Assembly: GCA_023415055.1 (NCBI GenBank)
Contig: JAEZLZ010000065.1
Location: 62,001 to 126,000 of the forward strand
Direction: 5' to 3'
DNA: 64,000 nt
Source: Bacillota bacterium
GTDB lineage: Bacteria > Bacillota > Clostridia > Lachnospirales > Lachnospiraceae
This document shows, one piece after another, positions 24,913-34,311 of the stretch. The position numbers and the translations under genes are program-made. Numbering within the stretch: the stretch's first letter is position 1; each line of letters begins with the position of its first letter. A model generated the notes under the pieces. That model was not told the origin of the DNA. It saw only the letters and a list, made by a program, of their open reading frames with translations, and searched no databases.

Positions 24913-26361
24913 TTACTTTTTCCTTGCTACGGATACTTTGAGCTGTCTGCCGCCAATCGGCGTCGTCTGCATCGCTTTCAGAACCAGAGGTCCTTTATCA
25001 TTCAGTATATCAACATAGGTAAGTGTGTCTGAGATCGTGATGATTCCGATGTCCTCTGCAGTTACTCCGGGGATATTGGAGATTACTCCTACAAAGTTTG
25101 TTGCCCGGAGCTTCTTTTTCTTCCCTCCATTAAAATGCAAGGTCATAATATGCTGATTCAGCTGCTCTGCCTTGGAACGCTTAAGAATAGGCGCCTTCGC
25201 GAGTTTTTTCTCAAATGCAGGCTTGCTTTTTGTAATCTCTTCCTCAGAAGGAGGCGTGATCTGCAATATCTCAAAACCGATATAGTCGTTAATATCCTGG
25301 AGATATCGCTCCTCCTTCTCTGTAACAAAAGTAATGGCCTTTCCCTCAAGCCCTGCACGACCGGTTCGTCCGGTACGATGAACATAACCTTCCTTTTTCA
25401 AAGGAACATCATAATTGATTACAATGGAGATCTCATCAATATCGATTCCTCTGGCTGCGACATCCGTTGTCACAAGATAACGGAAGGCTCCCTTTCTTAA
25501 CTCCTTCATCGTTTTTAGACGGTCATCCTGTTCCATTCCTCCATGAATCTTATTGCTGGGATAACCTAAGTCCCTCAATCTATCACATAAAATATCCACA
25601 CGGTCCTTCGTCCGGCAGAAGATGATACAGCTATCCGGATTCTCGATCGTTGTGACACCCTTTAACAGGTCAAATTTCTCTTCCTCGCTGGTTCGATATA
25701 CTACATGCGAGATCTTGTCTACCATAATTCCGGTATCCTCCGTTTCGATCTTAGCAGGAAGCTTCATGAATTGTAAGGACAGCTGCTTCACCTCTTCCGG
25801 TAAAGTAGCAGAGAACAGCATTGTCACCCTTTCCCCTGGTAACCGGTCAAGAATCGCCTCCACCTGTCCCAGAAACCCCATATTCAGCATCTCATCCGCC
25901 TCATCTATCACCAGATATCTAATCTGATTTAAGATAAGCGTCCCTCGCTCGATATGATCCATCACCCTTCCCGGGGTTCCGACTACCACATGATTTTTCT
26001 GTTTAAGCTCTGTTATCTGCAGTGCGATGGGCTGTCTGCCATAGAGGGCAATTGCCTTGATACGCTTTCGTCTTCCGAGGTTAGTGATTTCATCCCTGAC
26101 TTGAACGGCGAGCTCTCTGGTTGGTGTTAAGACAAGCGCTTGCGGCTTATTCTCGATCCATTCGAGCATCTCCAGGATGGGGATCGCATATGCTGCAGTC
26201 TTTCCGCTCCCTGTCTGAGATCGTACGATCAGATCTCTCCTCTTTAGAGCCTCAGGAATAACTCTTTGCTGTACCTGTGTCGGTTCCTTATATCCCAGGC
26301 TGTTCAGCGCACTGTTAATCTCCTCACTCAGTCCATACTCTTTAAAACTTTTGTTCTCCAT
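24913..26361 (-). CDS. dbpA: DEAD-box RNA helicase, DbpA/YxiN type
   Basis: ATP-dependent RNA helicase of ribosome assembly. The 482-residue protein has all core motifs in order: Q motif ([14 protein letters not shown]), [25 protein letters not shown], and HRTGRTGR. Residues ~405-482 ([36 protein letters not shown]...KVSVARKK) are the DbpA RNA-binding RRM that targets hairpin 92 of 23S rRNA. GAGGT precedes the ATG. Monocistronic, diverging from the spoIID-like gene. Confidence 0.93.
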   Translation of the reverse strand: MENKSFKEYGLSEEINSALNSLGYKEPTQVQQRVIPEALKRRDLIVRSQTGSGKTAAYAIPILEMLEWIENKPQALVLTPTRELAVQVRDEITNLGRRKRIKAIALYGRQPIALQITELKQKNHVVVGTPGRVMDHIERGTLILNQIRYLVIDEADEMLNMGFLGQVEAILDRLPGERVTMLFSATLPEEVKQLSLQFMKLPAKIETEDTGIMVDKISHVVYRTSEEEKFDLLKGVTTIENPDSCIIFCRTKDRVDILCDRLRDLGYPSNKIHGGMEQDDRLKTMKELRKGAFRYLVTTDVAARGIDIDEISIVINYDVPLKKEGYVHRTGRTGRAGLEGKAITFVTEKEERYLQDINDYIGFEILQITPPSEEEITKSKPAFEKKLAKAPILKRSKAEQLNQHIMTLHFNGGKKKKLRATNFVGVISNIPGVTAEDIGIITISDTLTYVDILNDKGPLVLKAMQTTPIGGRQLKVSVARKK

Positions 26362-26577
26362 ACGTTACCTCAACTTATCTTTGTACTTATTGTATTGGTT
26401 TCATCTTAGCATGCAGTGCAAGAAAAATATAGGAAAAGTCCAAATATTTATTATTGTATCCTTTTTTCAGTGGAATGATCTCAGATTCCGAATTATACTG
26501 CTTTCTTAACATAATCACTGCATTTATTAATATAATGTAACGATACGATGAACCAAATGCCGGGATTGGAGTATATC

Positions 26578-27537
26578 ATGAAGAAATTATTGTTAAAAAC
26601 CTTAATCGTAAGCTTGCTGGTCTTAGTCCTGCCCTTCCTGTTGACCCTTCTCTTTACCCATGACGAGAGTAGAGCCTCACTGGAATCCTTGGATTTTTCA
26701 ATATATTACGAAGTGAATAATAATCGGGAGCAGCTCTCCTTTGACGAATATCTCATTGGTGTCGTCGCTGCCAATATGTCTGCCGGTTATCATATGGAGG
26801 CTTTGAAAGCACAGGCAGTGATTGCCCGGACCTATGCTTTATATAATATCGCTTTATTAACAAAGGAGGAGCCTTCGAAGGATTCCTTTACGACCTCTGA
26901 GCTTGGATTATCCTATCTCAGCTTAGATAAGCTCAAGGAGCTTTGGGGTGAAGCAAATTATAACTCCTATTTTACAAAGCTGGAAAATGCCGTCTATGCA
27001 ACGAAGGATGAGGTTATTCTTTATGAAGATGACTTGATTCTTCCTGTATTTTTTAACACCGGCTCAGGTTATACCCGCAACGCCTCCGAAGCCTGGGGTA
27101 TCGATATTCCTTATCTGGTCAGTGTAGCCAGTAAGCAGGATGTCACCTCCACGAATTATCTTTCCATTGACGAATTTGCACTTTCTGAACTCATAACGCT
27201 GCTGGAGAAGTATTATGCGGATCTTGATCTTTCGGAGGACGATTTCTTTCAGGAGGTTAAGGTTGCCGCTCGGGATACTGCCGGCTATGTTACGCAAGTA
27301 AACCTTGGCAGCCTTACCGTTTCCGGTGAAGAATTTGCCAAGGTTCTTGGATTAGCATCGAATCATTTCTATCTTGAAGAGTATGAGGGAAAAGCTAGGG
27401 TCATCTGTAATGGTTCCGGTCATGGCCTGGGTATGAGCCAATACGGTGCAAATGCGATGGCCGAAGAGGGTTCCTCCTATTCCAATATCCTAAAATATTA
27501 CTACTCGGGTATAAAAATTACAAATCTGTCGGACTAA
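26578..27537 (+). CDS. spoIID: SpoIID/LytB-family protein with the usual catalytic Glu changed to Asn
   Basis: SpoIID is the membrane-anchored lytic transglycosylase of the engulfing mother cell. This 319-residue protein has an N-terminal membrane anchor (LLLKTLIVSLLVLVLPFLLTLLF), the family blocks FDEYLIGVVAANMSAGYHMEALKAQAVIARTYALY, FFNTGSGYTRNASEAWG and the C-terminal GSGHGLGMSQYGANAMAEEG. In known enzymes the first block reads VVA-x-EMP with the catalytic Glu; here AAT (26773-26775) gives Asn66. Either the activity is lost or this is a second, divergent copy. The ATG at 26578 has GGAG 6 nt upstream; the ATG 30 nt earlier has no site. Confidence 0.82.
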   Translation: MKKLLLKTLIVSLLVLVLPFLLTLLFTHDESRASLESLDFSIYYEVNNNREQLSFDEYLIGVVAANMSAGYHMEALKAQAVIARTYALYNIALLTKEEPSKDSFTTSELGLSYLSLDKLKELWGEANYNSYFTKLENAVYATKDEVILYEDDLILPVFFNTGSGYTRNASEAWGIDIPYLVSVASKQDVTSTNYLSIDEFALSELITLLEKYYADLDLSEDDFFQEVKVAARDTAGYVTQVNLGSLTVSGEEFAKVLGLASNHFYLEEYEGKARVICNGSGHGLGMSQYGANAMAEEGSSYSNILKYYYSGIKITNLSD

Positions 27538-29958
27538 CTATACATTACGGATTCTCATCAGGAAAAGGAATTCCTCCAGCCATAGCTTGATATGCGGCTG
27601 TTCTCCCTTCCGCTTTAATGTCAGTCCCTCCTTATAGATTACCACCTTCGCAAGCTCCTCTTCCGTGATCGTCTCCTGTGCATACCGGTAGCGCATATAG
27701 ATATTCGCTACGTCCGGGAATATGATCCGCTCATAACGGAACCTGTCTCTCACTCTGCGCGACAGCATAAGTATCGTCTCCCGTTCTTCCAGTGTATATC
27801 CCTCTTTCTTCAGCAGATCCAGCACTTTAAGAAACATCAGATAGAGCTTCCGGTTGGTATCGGCTCTGTCGTAGGTTTTACGATAGCGGTACTTCAGCAT
27901 GTTATAGTATGTCATGATCAGAATTAATACGATCAGTATGGTTCCTAACGTTACGATCACTCCGGCTATAATCTCATTCGCTGCATCTGATTCTTCGGTC
28001 ACTACCTCAATCGGCGTTCCGGTATATGGTACATAGCCTTTCGGTATCTCACCCTCGTAATGACCCGAGTAGTTCTCTCCCATCTCCGGTTCCTTCTCCG
28101 GTTCCGCCCAAGCTGTATATCGAATGTGGTAGAAAGGCGCTGTAGCTTCAAACGGAATCCAGCCAACCCCTTCGATATAAGCTTCTGCCCACGCATGTGC
28201 CTGGCTGTTTCTGATCTGATATAGATTTTCCTTCTTATCCCGATGTTCAAATTTAGCTACGAAGCCCTCCAAATAACGCATCGGGATTCCCACACATCTT
28301 CCAAGTACTGCCATCGAAGTTGCAAAGGAGGTACAGTAACCGGATTTGCTTTCGAACAGGAAGTAATCCACATAATCCTGTCCTTCGGGTGGATTGCTCG
28401 GTGACAAGCTATATTGATACCCCTGAAGATAAGCTTCAATTGCCTTGAGCTTATCATAATCCGTCTCGCAACCGGCGGTAATCTTCTGAGCAAGCGTCCG
28501 TACCCTGTCAGGGAGCTCTGCGGGAAGCACCGTGTATTTTTCCTTGATCAGCTTTGCACGTTCACCAAGAAGCTCATAATAATCCCATCGTTCGGCAAAT
28601 CCCTTCACATTATCACGGAGCAGTAAATTTTCTTCCAGCCATTGATAGGAATCTAGCTTAATGCTGGGTGGTGCTTCATAAGAGAAGGAGTCTGCATCCC
28701 GTAGCATCTTGATGAATGCATCTCCTTGAAGATTCATCTCATAGAATACATCTTCATATGTAGTTCCTTTGCCCATCGGATCGTCAAAGGTTATGTTGGC
28801 AGGAGCAGCAGATGGAAATTTGGAATCGGTAAGCAGGTTGAACCAGCTCGTCTTTAAGGGGTAGAAGAAGGTCTTCGTCTTAATGAAATTATATTTCAGC
28901 TTTAAATTCACCCGTTCTACATAACTGTTATCCTGCAGCTCCTGAAGCTCCTGTCTGGCAAGCGCATAGGAAAGCTCCATATAGTCAAGCTTATATTCCT
29001 GCTCCTCAGGAAGATAATCCTCTCTGCTCTTTTCCCAGCGATCACCGGTATAGATATCACTGACGGAGCCGATCAGATAGATTGCCCGGTTGCTGACAGA
29101 GCCGGTGAACATCATTGCCACCTTTTCATCTTTTATTAATTTACCGCCCTTATTACGCAGTTTACCGTTATCCTCCGAATATCCCGTCAGGCTGATAAAG
29201 AACTCTTCATCACGCTTGTCAAAATAATAGCCCAGATCAGTCTTCCATTCTTCGATTTGTTCTTTCATATTCGTATAGATGGATCTGAATGCCTGCCACC
29301 GAATAGGTTGTTCCCTGGAGGGCATGGAAACGGCCAGGACAGCTAATAGAAGGCAGATCGGGGCAAGATAAAGGATACTTTCCTTCTTCTCCTGCTTACC
29401 GGCCCTCCTGGTATAAAAGATACCGTAGCATTCCACAAGAATTGATATTATGTAAAATATACCGATACCGACAACAAATTTATTGATATTGATCTTATTT
29501 ACACTAAGAATGATCATAGATGTCAAAACGGCAATCGACAAAAGTATCTTCAGCAGCTGAGTCTTCGTCAGTAGGAAGAAAAAAAAGATTCCGACAAAAG
29601 CAATCGCACATATCGTGAAGTTCGAAAAACGGGCTTCTAACAATTCCTGCGTGCCGTCATAGGTTGCTATCCAATTAAAATACTCTTTACAGGCGTTGAC
29701 CGGGTTCACTCTCTTTACCCAGAAAATTAAGCCCAATATAGGAACGATACTGCCGAGGATCAGATAGGTGACACTATTCTTCCGATTCATATCAATCAGA
29801 TAGATCCCTAATGCAGTAAGAAAGGAAAAGAAACCACATAAAAAGACAGTTACCTTCAGCTCGTAATATTGGTTAATTACCAGGGTCAAAGCCCAGCCTA
29901 GAGCCATGCTCAATAAGGTCCGATATGCCTGATATAGCTTTTCTTTGTCATGAAACAT
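27538..29958 (-). CDS. Membrane transglutaminase-like protein
   Basis: 806 residues. About six or seven membrane segments in the first ~200 residues, a long extracytoplasmic part with a papain-like transglutaminase core (SGYCTSFATSMAVLGRCVGIPMRYLEGFV, C542; NSQAHAWAEAYIEGVGWIPFEATAPF, H588, with Glu at the usual Asp position), a further membrane segment (IIAGVIVTLGTILIVLILIMTYYNML) and a cytoplasmic DUF4129-like tail. The ATG at 29958 follows AAGGGGG. Third gene of the MoxR - DUF58 - transglutaminase operon, a common trio whose role in surface protein processing or stress is poorly defined. Confidence 0.9.
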   Translation of the reverse strand: MFHDKEKLYQAYRTLLSMALGWALTLVINQYYELKVTVFLCGFFSFLTALGIYLIDMNRKNSVTYLILGSIVPILGLIFWVKRVNPVNACKEYFNWIATYDGTQELLEARFSNFTICAIAFVGIFFFFLLTKTQLLKILLSIAVLTSMIILSVNKININKFVVGIGIFYIISILVECYGIFYTRRAGKQEKKESILYLAPICLLLAVLAVSMPSREQPIRWQAFRSIYTNMKEQIEEWKTDLGYYFDKRDEEFFISLTGYSEDNGKLRNKGGKLIKDEKVAMMFTGSVSNRAIYLIGSVSDIYTGDRWEKSREDYLPEEQEYKLDYMELSYALARQELQELQDNSYVERVNLKLKYNFIKTKTFFYPLKTSWFNLLTDSKFPSAAPANITFDDPMGKGTTYEDVFYEMNLQGDAFIKMLRDADSFSYEAPPSIKLDSYQWLEENLLLRDNVKGFAERWDYYELLGERAKLIKEKYTVLPAELPDRVRTLAQKITAGCETDYDKLKAIEAYLQGYQYSLSPSNPPEGQDYVDYFLFESKSGYCTSFATSMAVLGRCVGIPMRYLEGFVAKFEHRDKKENLYQIRNSQAHAWAEAYIEGVGWIPFEATAPFYHIRYTAWAEPEKEPEMGENYSGHYEGEIPKGYVPYTGTPIEVVTEESDAANEIIAGVIVTLGTILIVLILIMTYYNMLKYRYRKTYDRADTNRKLYLMFLKVLDLLKKEGYTLEERETILMLSRRVRDRFRYERIIFPDVANIYMRYRYAQETITEEELAKVVIYKEGLTLKRKGEQPHIKLWLEEFLFLMRIRNV

Positions 29959-30007
29959 AATAGTCCCCCTTCGTAGCACGATTAACAAAGATCAAAAATC
30001 AGGAGCG

Positions 30008-31207
30008 TCAGCTTAACATCTTCTCCTTAGACAGAACATCTGCAATCTCATCCTCGGACATAATCTGATGAATCTCAATTCCCGAGACCTTCATTCCATC
30101 CATTAAATCCTTGGTTTCGTCCGATACGTCATCACTGATCAGAAGAATGCAGATATGATTACTGCCAGAGATTGCCTGCATAGCAGCAAGATAGAGCTCT
30201 TTCGTCAGGGAATGGGTTGCCACAACACAGAACATCCCTTCCTCTTTACGAAGTAGTCTCTCCCGCAGTAGTTCACTTGCCGGCACCTGACTGTCAAAGC
30301 GAGTTCGAACACAGGCTTTATAGAAGACATTAAAGTCCTCCTTTGTATTAATCTCAATCAGTTGTTTTCCATCCATCTCGTAGATAATCTGAGAAGAGGA
30401 TCCTCTTAGGGCATAATAATTTGATATAGCGAGAACACTTTCAATTATCTTATCCTCTGCCTTAACGACCTTCAGTTCATCTTCCTTGATCTTCATCAGA
30501 TCCATGAACAGCATGATCTCCGCTTTCGGAATATGCTGATATTTTCTTGAAATTAACTCCTGCATCCTGGCACTGGCCTTCCAGTGAATACGTTTTCTGC
30601 TGTCACCCGGATTATATTTACGCATCTCGGTGTCCAGCTCCTCCTCAGCCATATTACCGGCACGCATCGGATTCTTAACATCCATCTGCGGTGGAGCGAT
30701 ACCCAATCGCTCCAGGGATACGACTCTGGGAAGTACGATTACCTTAAGCTTTGAAGTAATCGGATAGGTTATGTTAAAGAGGTATAAGAAATCCGTTACC
30801 TCAATTGAATCTACACCAACATAATATTCGCCTCGATAATTACACTTGATTCGAGTCTCCAGCCGTTCGCTTTCATTTGGCAGAAGACTGTACTCCGCAA
30901 TCTGATGGGCAGCCTCGATTGTGGATCGGTCGCTTAGGAAGTTCACCTTGACATTACGGAACGTGATATAGTCCTCATTGGCTATTACAAAGGAATAGGT
31001 AGTCCAGTCCCCCTTTACTACCAGATAAGCGTCCATTTTCTGATAAATCTTAAAGCGAAAATATACATATAAGGTATATAGAAATGCAACCATCGGAATA
31101 AAAATTGACAAATAAAAAAGTGCATAGGAAATGTTGCCTCCATAATAAGAGGCAAAGATACTGCTTCCGAGGATCGTGACAGCAAAAATCAAGCGATTCA
31201 GTTTCAT
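30008..31207 (-). CDS. DUF58 domain protein
   Basis: 399 residues with two N-terminal membrane segments (LIFAVTILGSSIFASYYGG; YALFYLSIFIPMVAFLYTLYVYF), a beta domain, and the DUF58/vWA-like block AGNMAEEELDTEMRKYNPGDSRKRIHWKASARMQELISRKYQ, followed by a possible metal-site strand EIMLFMDLM. DUF58 proteins go with MoxR ATPases, as here (MoxR ends 41 nt upstream). Probably a client or adaptor of that ATPase at the membrane. Confidence 0.9.
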   Translation of the reverse strand: MKLNRLIFAVTILGSSIFASYYGGNISYALFYLSIFIPMVAFLYTLYVYFRFKIYQKMDAYLVVKGDWTTYSFVIANEDYITFRNVKVNFLSDRSTIEAAHQIAEYSLLPNESERLETRIKCNYRGEYYVGVDSIEVTDFLYLFNITYPITSKLKVIVLPRVVSLERLGIAPPQMDVKNPMRAGNMAEEELDTEMRKYNPGDSRKRIHWKASARMQELISRKYQHIPKAEIMLFMDLMKIKEDELKVVKAEDKIIESVLAISNYYALRGSSSQIIYEMDGKQLIEINTKEDFNVFYKACVRTRFDSQVPASELLRERLLRKEEGMFCVVATHSLTKELYLAAMQAISGSNHICILLISDDVSDETKDLMDGMKVSGIEIHQIMSEDEIADVLSKEKMLS

Positions 31208-31247
31208 TGTTTATACCCGCCCTTCCTATTGGTCAGTACCGAAAAGA

Positions 31248-32189
31248 TTACTTGGTAAATACCGGAACGGCTATTTTGGAAACCAGATTCTTTAACACCT
31301 TATCCACCTTGGTCTGAGATAATCTGGCTTCCGGTGCAAGGATGATGCGATGAGCCAGAACCGGCTGAATCAAGCGTATGATATCGTCAGGAATACAATA
31401 ATTTCTTCCTTCCAGATAAGCTAAGGCCTGAGATGCACGTATCAGAGCTAAGGTAGCTCTGGGGCTTGCTCCAAGTGAGATATTGGTATCTCGTCTTGTT
31501 TCTTGAATGATCTTTGTAATATAGCTTACCAGGTCCTGATTTACCTTTACACATTCTACTTCCTTCTGCATCTGAAGTACTGTCTCACCGTTTACCACTG
31601 GCTCCAGCCTCTGAACCAGCTGATGGCTTAAAAATCGGTCTGCCATCACCTTCTCATCCCCGATTTGGGGGTATCCGATGGAGATCTTCATCATAAAGCG
31701 GTCCAATTGCGCTTCGGGGAGGTTATAGGTACCCAGATAATCAATGGGATTCTGTGTTGCGATAACCATAAAGGGTGCAGGCAGCGGATAGGTAACACCG
31801 TCCACGGTTACCTGCTTCTCCTCCATTGCTTCCAGTAAGCTCGCCTGTGTCTTCGGGGAGGTACGATTGATCTCATCAGCAAGAATAATGTTATTCACGA
31901 TGGCTCCCTTGGAATACTCAAAGCTGCCAGTCTGCATATTATAGATGGAAAGACCGGTTACATCACTGGGTAAGGTATCCGGTGTAAACTGAATCCGGGT
32001 AAAGCCGCAGTCAATCGTCTGTGCTACTGTCTTAGCCAACGTCGTCTTTCCTACCCCGGGGACATCCTCCAGAAGCAGGTGACCTCCTGCCAACAGGGTA
32101 ACCAGCGTATGCTCGATCACTTCTCTCTTACCGACAATTATCTGTTCCATATTATGTATCATATCAGCAATCTTTTTTTGATTCTCCAT
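31248..32189 (-). CDS. MoxR-family AAA+ ATPase
   Basis: AAA+ chaperone-like ATPase of 313 residues. Walker A LLEDVPGVGKTTLAKT, Walker B NIILADEINR, sensor 1 MVIATQNP, and sensor 2 region LGASPRATLALIRASQA are visible. The ATG at 32189 has AGGGGA 6-7 nt upstream; an in-frame ATG 39 nt further up is not supported. First gene of the MoxR - DUF58 - transglutaminase operon; thought to activate or assemble partner proteins containing vWA/DUF58 folds. Confidence 0.94.
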   Translation of the reverse strand: MENQKKIADMIHNMEQIIVGKREVIEHTLVTLLAGGHLLLEDVPGVGKTTLAKTVAQTIDCGFTRIQFTPDTLPSDVTGLSIYNMQTGSFEYSKGAIVNNIILADEINRTSPKTQASLLEAMEEKQVTVDGVTYPLPAPFMVIATQNPIDYLGTYNLPEAQLDRFMMKISIGYPQIGDEKVMADRFLSHQLVQRLEPVVNGETVLQMQKEVECVKVNQDLVSYITKIIQETRRDTNISLGASPRATLALIRASQALAYLEGRNYCIPDDIIRLIQPVLAHRIILAPEARLSQTKVDKVLKNLVSKIAVPVFTK

Positions 32190-32403
32190 AGTCTTCCCCT
32201 TCTCATCATAAATTGTAAACCTTTCCATTATTATACTTTAATTACCGGAATCATAGCAAGGTAAGAAATGCATTAGTTTTTGTACTTTTTATGATATTTT
32301 TGGCGAACTGCATTCGCTGTCCGGAGGACTTTTTAATTCATAGGACGCAATTCCCCATAAATTAACGCTGTGTTAGATAATAATATTGGTTATGTATAAA
32401 ATT

Positions 32404-32429
32404 ATAGGAGAGAAGTAATTCTCTCCTAT
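32404..32429 (-). terminator. Intrinsic terminator after the small membrane-protein gene
   Basis: 11-bp perfect stem ATAGGAGAGAA/TTCTCTCCTAT with a 4-nt loop, followed on the minus strand by ATAATTTTAT. It may serve the plus strand too. Confidence 0.7.
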
Positions 32430-32480
32430 TTTGGCAATCAATTATTAGAAAGTTTATTAATTTACTTTCTATAATAAATT

Positions 32481-32720
32481 CTATTTACTTTCTATAAAAA
32501 AATATTCTTTTATTAATGCCAATAGACTTATTACAATGAATATGTAAGTAAAAATATATGGCACAAGTAACCCATATTCAGATAATGCAGTCATGAACCT
32601 ACCTTTATCCGAATACCATTCAGTCAAATTTGATGCTATTATTGATGCAGATATTAATATTGAAATATTTGAAAACATTGAAATAAATAATAAAGCGATA
32701 CCTATAATAGTTCTTTTCAT
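32481..32720 (-). CDS. Small two-helix membrane protein
   Basis: 79 residues with two predicted membrane segments (TIIGIALLFISMFSNISILISASIIA and YGLLVPYIFTYIFIVISLLALI) and the short tail KEYFFIESK. The ATG at 32720 has AGGAGG 6 nt upstream, supporting a real gene. I do not recognise a family. It is monocistronic with its own terminator. A 14-nt direct repeat (ATTTACTTTCTATA) covers the stop codon and recurs about 23 nt beyond it. Confidence 0.65.
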   Translation of the reverse strand: MKRTIIGIALLFISMFSNISILISASIIASNLTEWYSDKGRFMTALSEYGLLVPYIFTYIFIVISLLALIKEYFFIESK

Positions 32721-32885
32721 AATGTTCCTCCTAATAATTTCTATCAATAATTTAATTATATATCATTCAAACAAACCTTTACAATATAATTACCTTTATT
32801 TTCTAAACAATTATAGGCGGTCTATCCCTAAATTGCTTTTGGCGTTCAGTACCAATAACATTGTCTAACAGAGCGTAAAATAAAA

Positions 32886-32930
32886 AGGATGACCCCGTCT
32901 ATCACCTTAGTAATACACTTAAGTCATCCT
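32886..32930 (-). terminator. Intrinsic terminator of mtnN
   Basis: Stem AGGATGAC/GTCATCCT with a 29-nt loop, followed on the minus strand by TTTTTATTTTACG, 8 nt past the mtnN stop. Confidence 0.75.
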
Positions 32931-32937
32931 CTGCTCA

Positions 32938-33636
32938 TTACAGTCTTGCTACTAGTCCGTTTAAAAGTTTTACTGTATTTCTGATTGCAATTTCCTCAAA
33001 TTCTTGATAGCTCATCTCTGCGCTATGATCTGCCTTATCTGAGATCGCACGGATAATGAGAAAGGGAACCTGATTTAAGTACGCCGCCTGTGCGATCGCC
33101 GCTCCCTCCATCTCCGTACAGAAGCCATTAAAATGATCCACCAACCAGGTCTTCTTCTCGCCGTCCGAGATGAACTGGTCACCGCTTACGACTCTTCCCG
33201 TATGCACGCCCACCTCAGGAATAACCTCGTTGCATACATCCTTCGCAAGAGTAATCAAGCGCTCATCTGCCACAAATACGGAAGCCTCCATTCTGGGTAT
33301 GACGCCGACCGGATACCCAAAACCAGTTGCATCCACATCATGCTGTTGGGTATCAGTAGAGAGTACGATGTCAGCGATATCAATCTCATTTCTCAAGGAA
33401 CCTGCCACTCCGGTATTGATTACCGCATCTACACCAAAAAGATCAATTAATATCTGTGTACATACAGCAGCATTCACCTTGCCGATACCGCAGCGTACTA
33501 CGACCACCTCATGGTTGTTTAGCCTGCCTTCGTTGAATTCCATAGAAGCGATCGTCCTGACCTGTACCGCTGTCATCTGACTCTTCAGAATATGAACTTC
33601 CTCGTCCATCGCTCCGATGATCCCTATTTTCTTCAT
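32938..33636 (-). CDS. mtnN: 5'-methylthioadenosine/S-adenosylhomocysteine nucleosidase
   Basis: Cleaves adenine from MTA, SAH and 5'-deoxyadenosine; part of methionine salvage and the activated methyl cycle. The 232-residue protein starts KKIGIIGAMDEEV (catalytic Glu12 region), has NTGVAGSL, VSGDQFI, FCTEMEGAAIAQ (substrate-binding ME) and IIRAISDKAD (catalytic Asp). TAGGAGA precedes the ATG. Monocistronic with its own terminator; no luxS neighbour. Confidence 0.96.
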   Translation of the reverse strand: MKKIGIIGAMDEEVHILKSQMTAVQVRTIASMEFNEGRLNNHEVVVVRCGIGKVNAAVCTQILIDLFGVDAVINTGVAGSLRNEIDIADIVLSTDTQQHDVDATGFGYPVGVIPRMEASVFVADERLITLAKDVCNEVIPEVGVHTGRVVSGDQFISDGEKKTWLVDHFNGFCTEMEGAAIAQAAYLNQVPFLIIRAISDKADHSAEMSYQEFEEIAIRNTVKLLNGLVARL

Positions 33637-33855
33637 TGTATTTTCTCCTATCGCAATGTATTATCAACCCTGTTCATTTTCTATCCATACCGGTGTAATG
33701 CTTGAATAACACCAGGTTATTACTATTGTATAATATTCCGCCGCAAAATACAATATAAGGAGCCCCAGTCATCCTTAGCCCAAGTTTTCTTAGATGAAAT
33801 GCTGAATTAATTATTTGACCAGAGTCATATTGTTAAGAATTTTTTAAAATTTATT

Positions 33856-33884
33856 TGCAAAAAATATGTGACTGAGATACAATG
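33856..33884 (+). promoter_or_regulatory. Promoter of the TSCPD-murG operon
   Basis: TTGCAA (33856-33861), 17-nt spacer, TACAAT (33879-33884). Transcription would begin near 33891, leaving a leader of about 170 nt. Confidence 0.6.
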
Positions 33885-33890
33885 TACTCG

Positions 33891-34020
33891 GTTATGCACG
33901 GGGTTATCGGGAAGTGTAGCGGTTACCCCACTTACTACATATATTTATAGAGAGTACGCTTTAAGAACTTTCTATGATAACACCGAAGAAGTAACGCGGT
34001 TTCGTTATGCTTTTTCAAAG
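33891..34020 (+). promoter_or_regulatory. Structured leader, possible cis-regulatory RNA
   Basis: Two overlapping and mutually exclusive pairings are possible in the 5' part (GGGGT with ACCCC, and AAGTG with CACTT). A hairpin TAACG-CGGTTT-CGTTA at 33992-34007 is followed by GCTTTTTC, resembling a weak terminator before the start codon. No known riboswitch class was recognised. Confidence 0.35.
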
Positions 34021-34063
34021 ATGATCTGAATAGAACAGTCATGGTTAGGAAAGGATTTTAAAA

Positions 34064-34309
34064 ATGGTATATAAAACTTCAGGCGTATGCAGCCGGGAAA
34101 TCAATTTCGAGATAGACGAAAAGACCAATGTTATAACTGCACTCAGCTTTAAAGGCGGCTGTAACGGCAATGCCAGCGGTATCTCCAAGCTGGTCGTTGG
34201 CATGAAAGTAGATGATGTGATCCGTAAATTAGAAGGTGTGACCTGCGATTCTCGCCCTACCTCCTGCCCGGATCAGTTAGCCAAGGCATTAAAGGAATGG
34301 AGGTCCTAA
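34064..34309 (+). CDS. TSCPD-domain protein (TIGR03905 type)
   Basis: 81-residue protein matching the small TIGR03905 group: [36 protein letters not shown], and [11 protein letters not shown], with conserved cysteines suggesting metal or redox binding. The domain is also found at the C-terminus of some ribonucleotide reductases. AAAGGA precedes the ATG by 8 nt. The stop is 2 nt before murG, so the two are cotranscribed. Function unknown. Confidence 0.88.
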   Translation: MVYKTSGVCSREINFEIDEKTNVITALSFKGGCNGNASGISKLVVGMKVDDVIRKLEGVTCDSRPTSCPDQLAKALKEWRS

Positions 34310-34311
34310 GA

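Larger units (their letters stand above)
33637..34063. other. 427-bp divergent intergenic region between mtnN and the TSCPD gene
   Basis: It carries a promoter at 33856-33884 and a 170-nt structured leader (33891-34063), both toward the TSCPD-murG pair. The part nearest mtnN (33640-33850) is AT-rich and shows no clear element. Confidence 0.5.
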
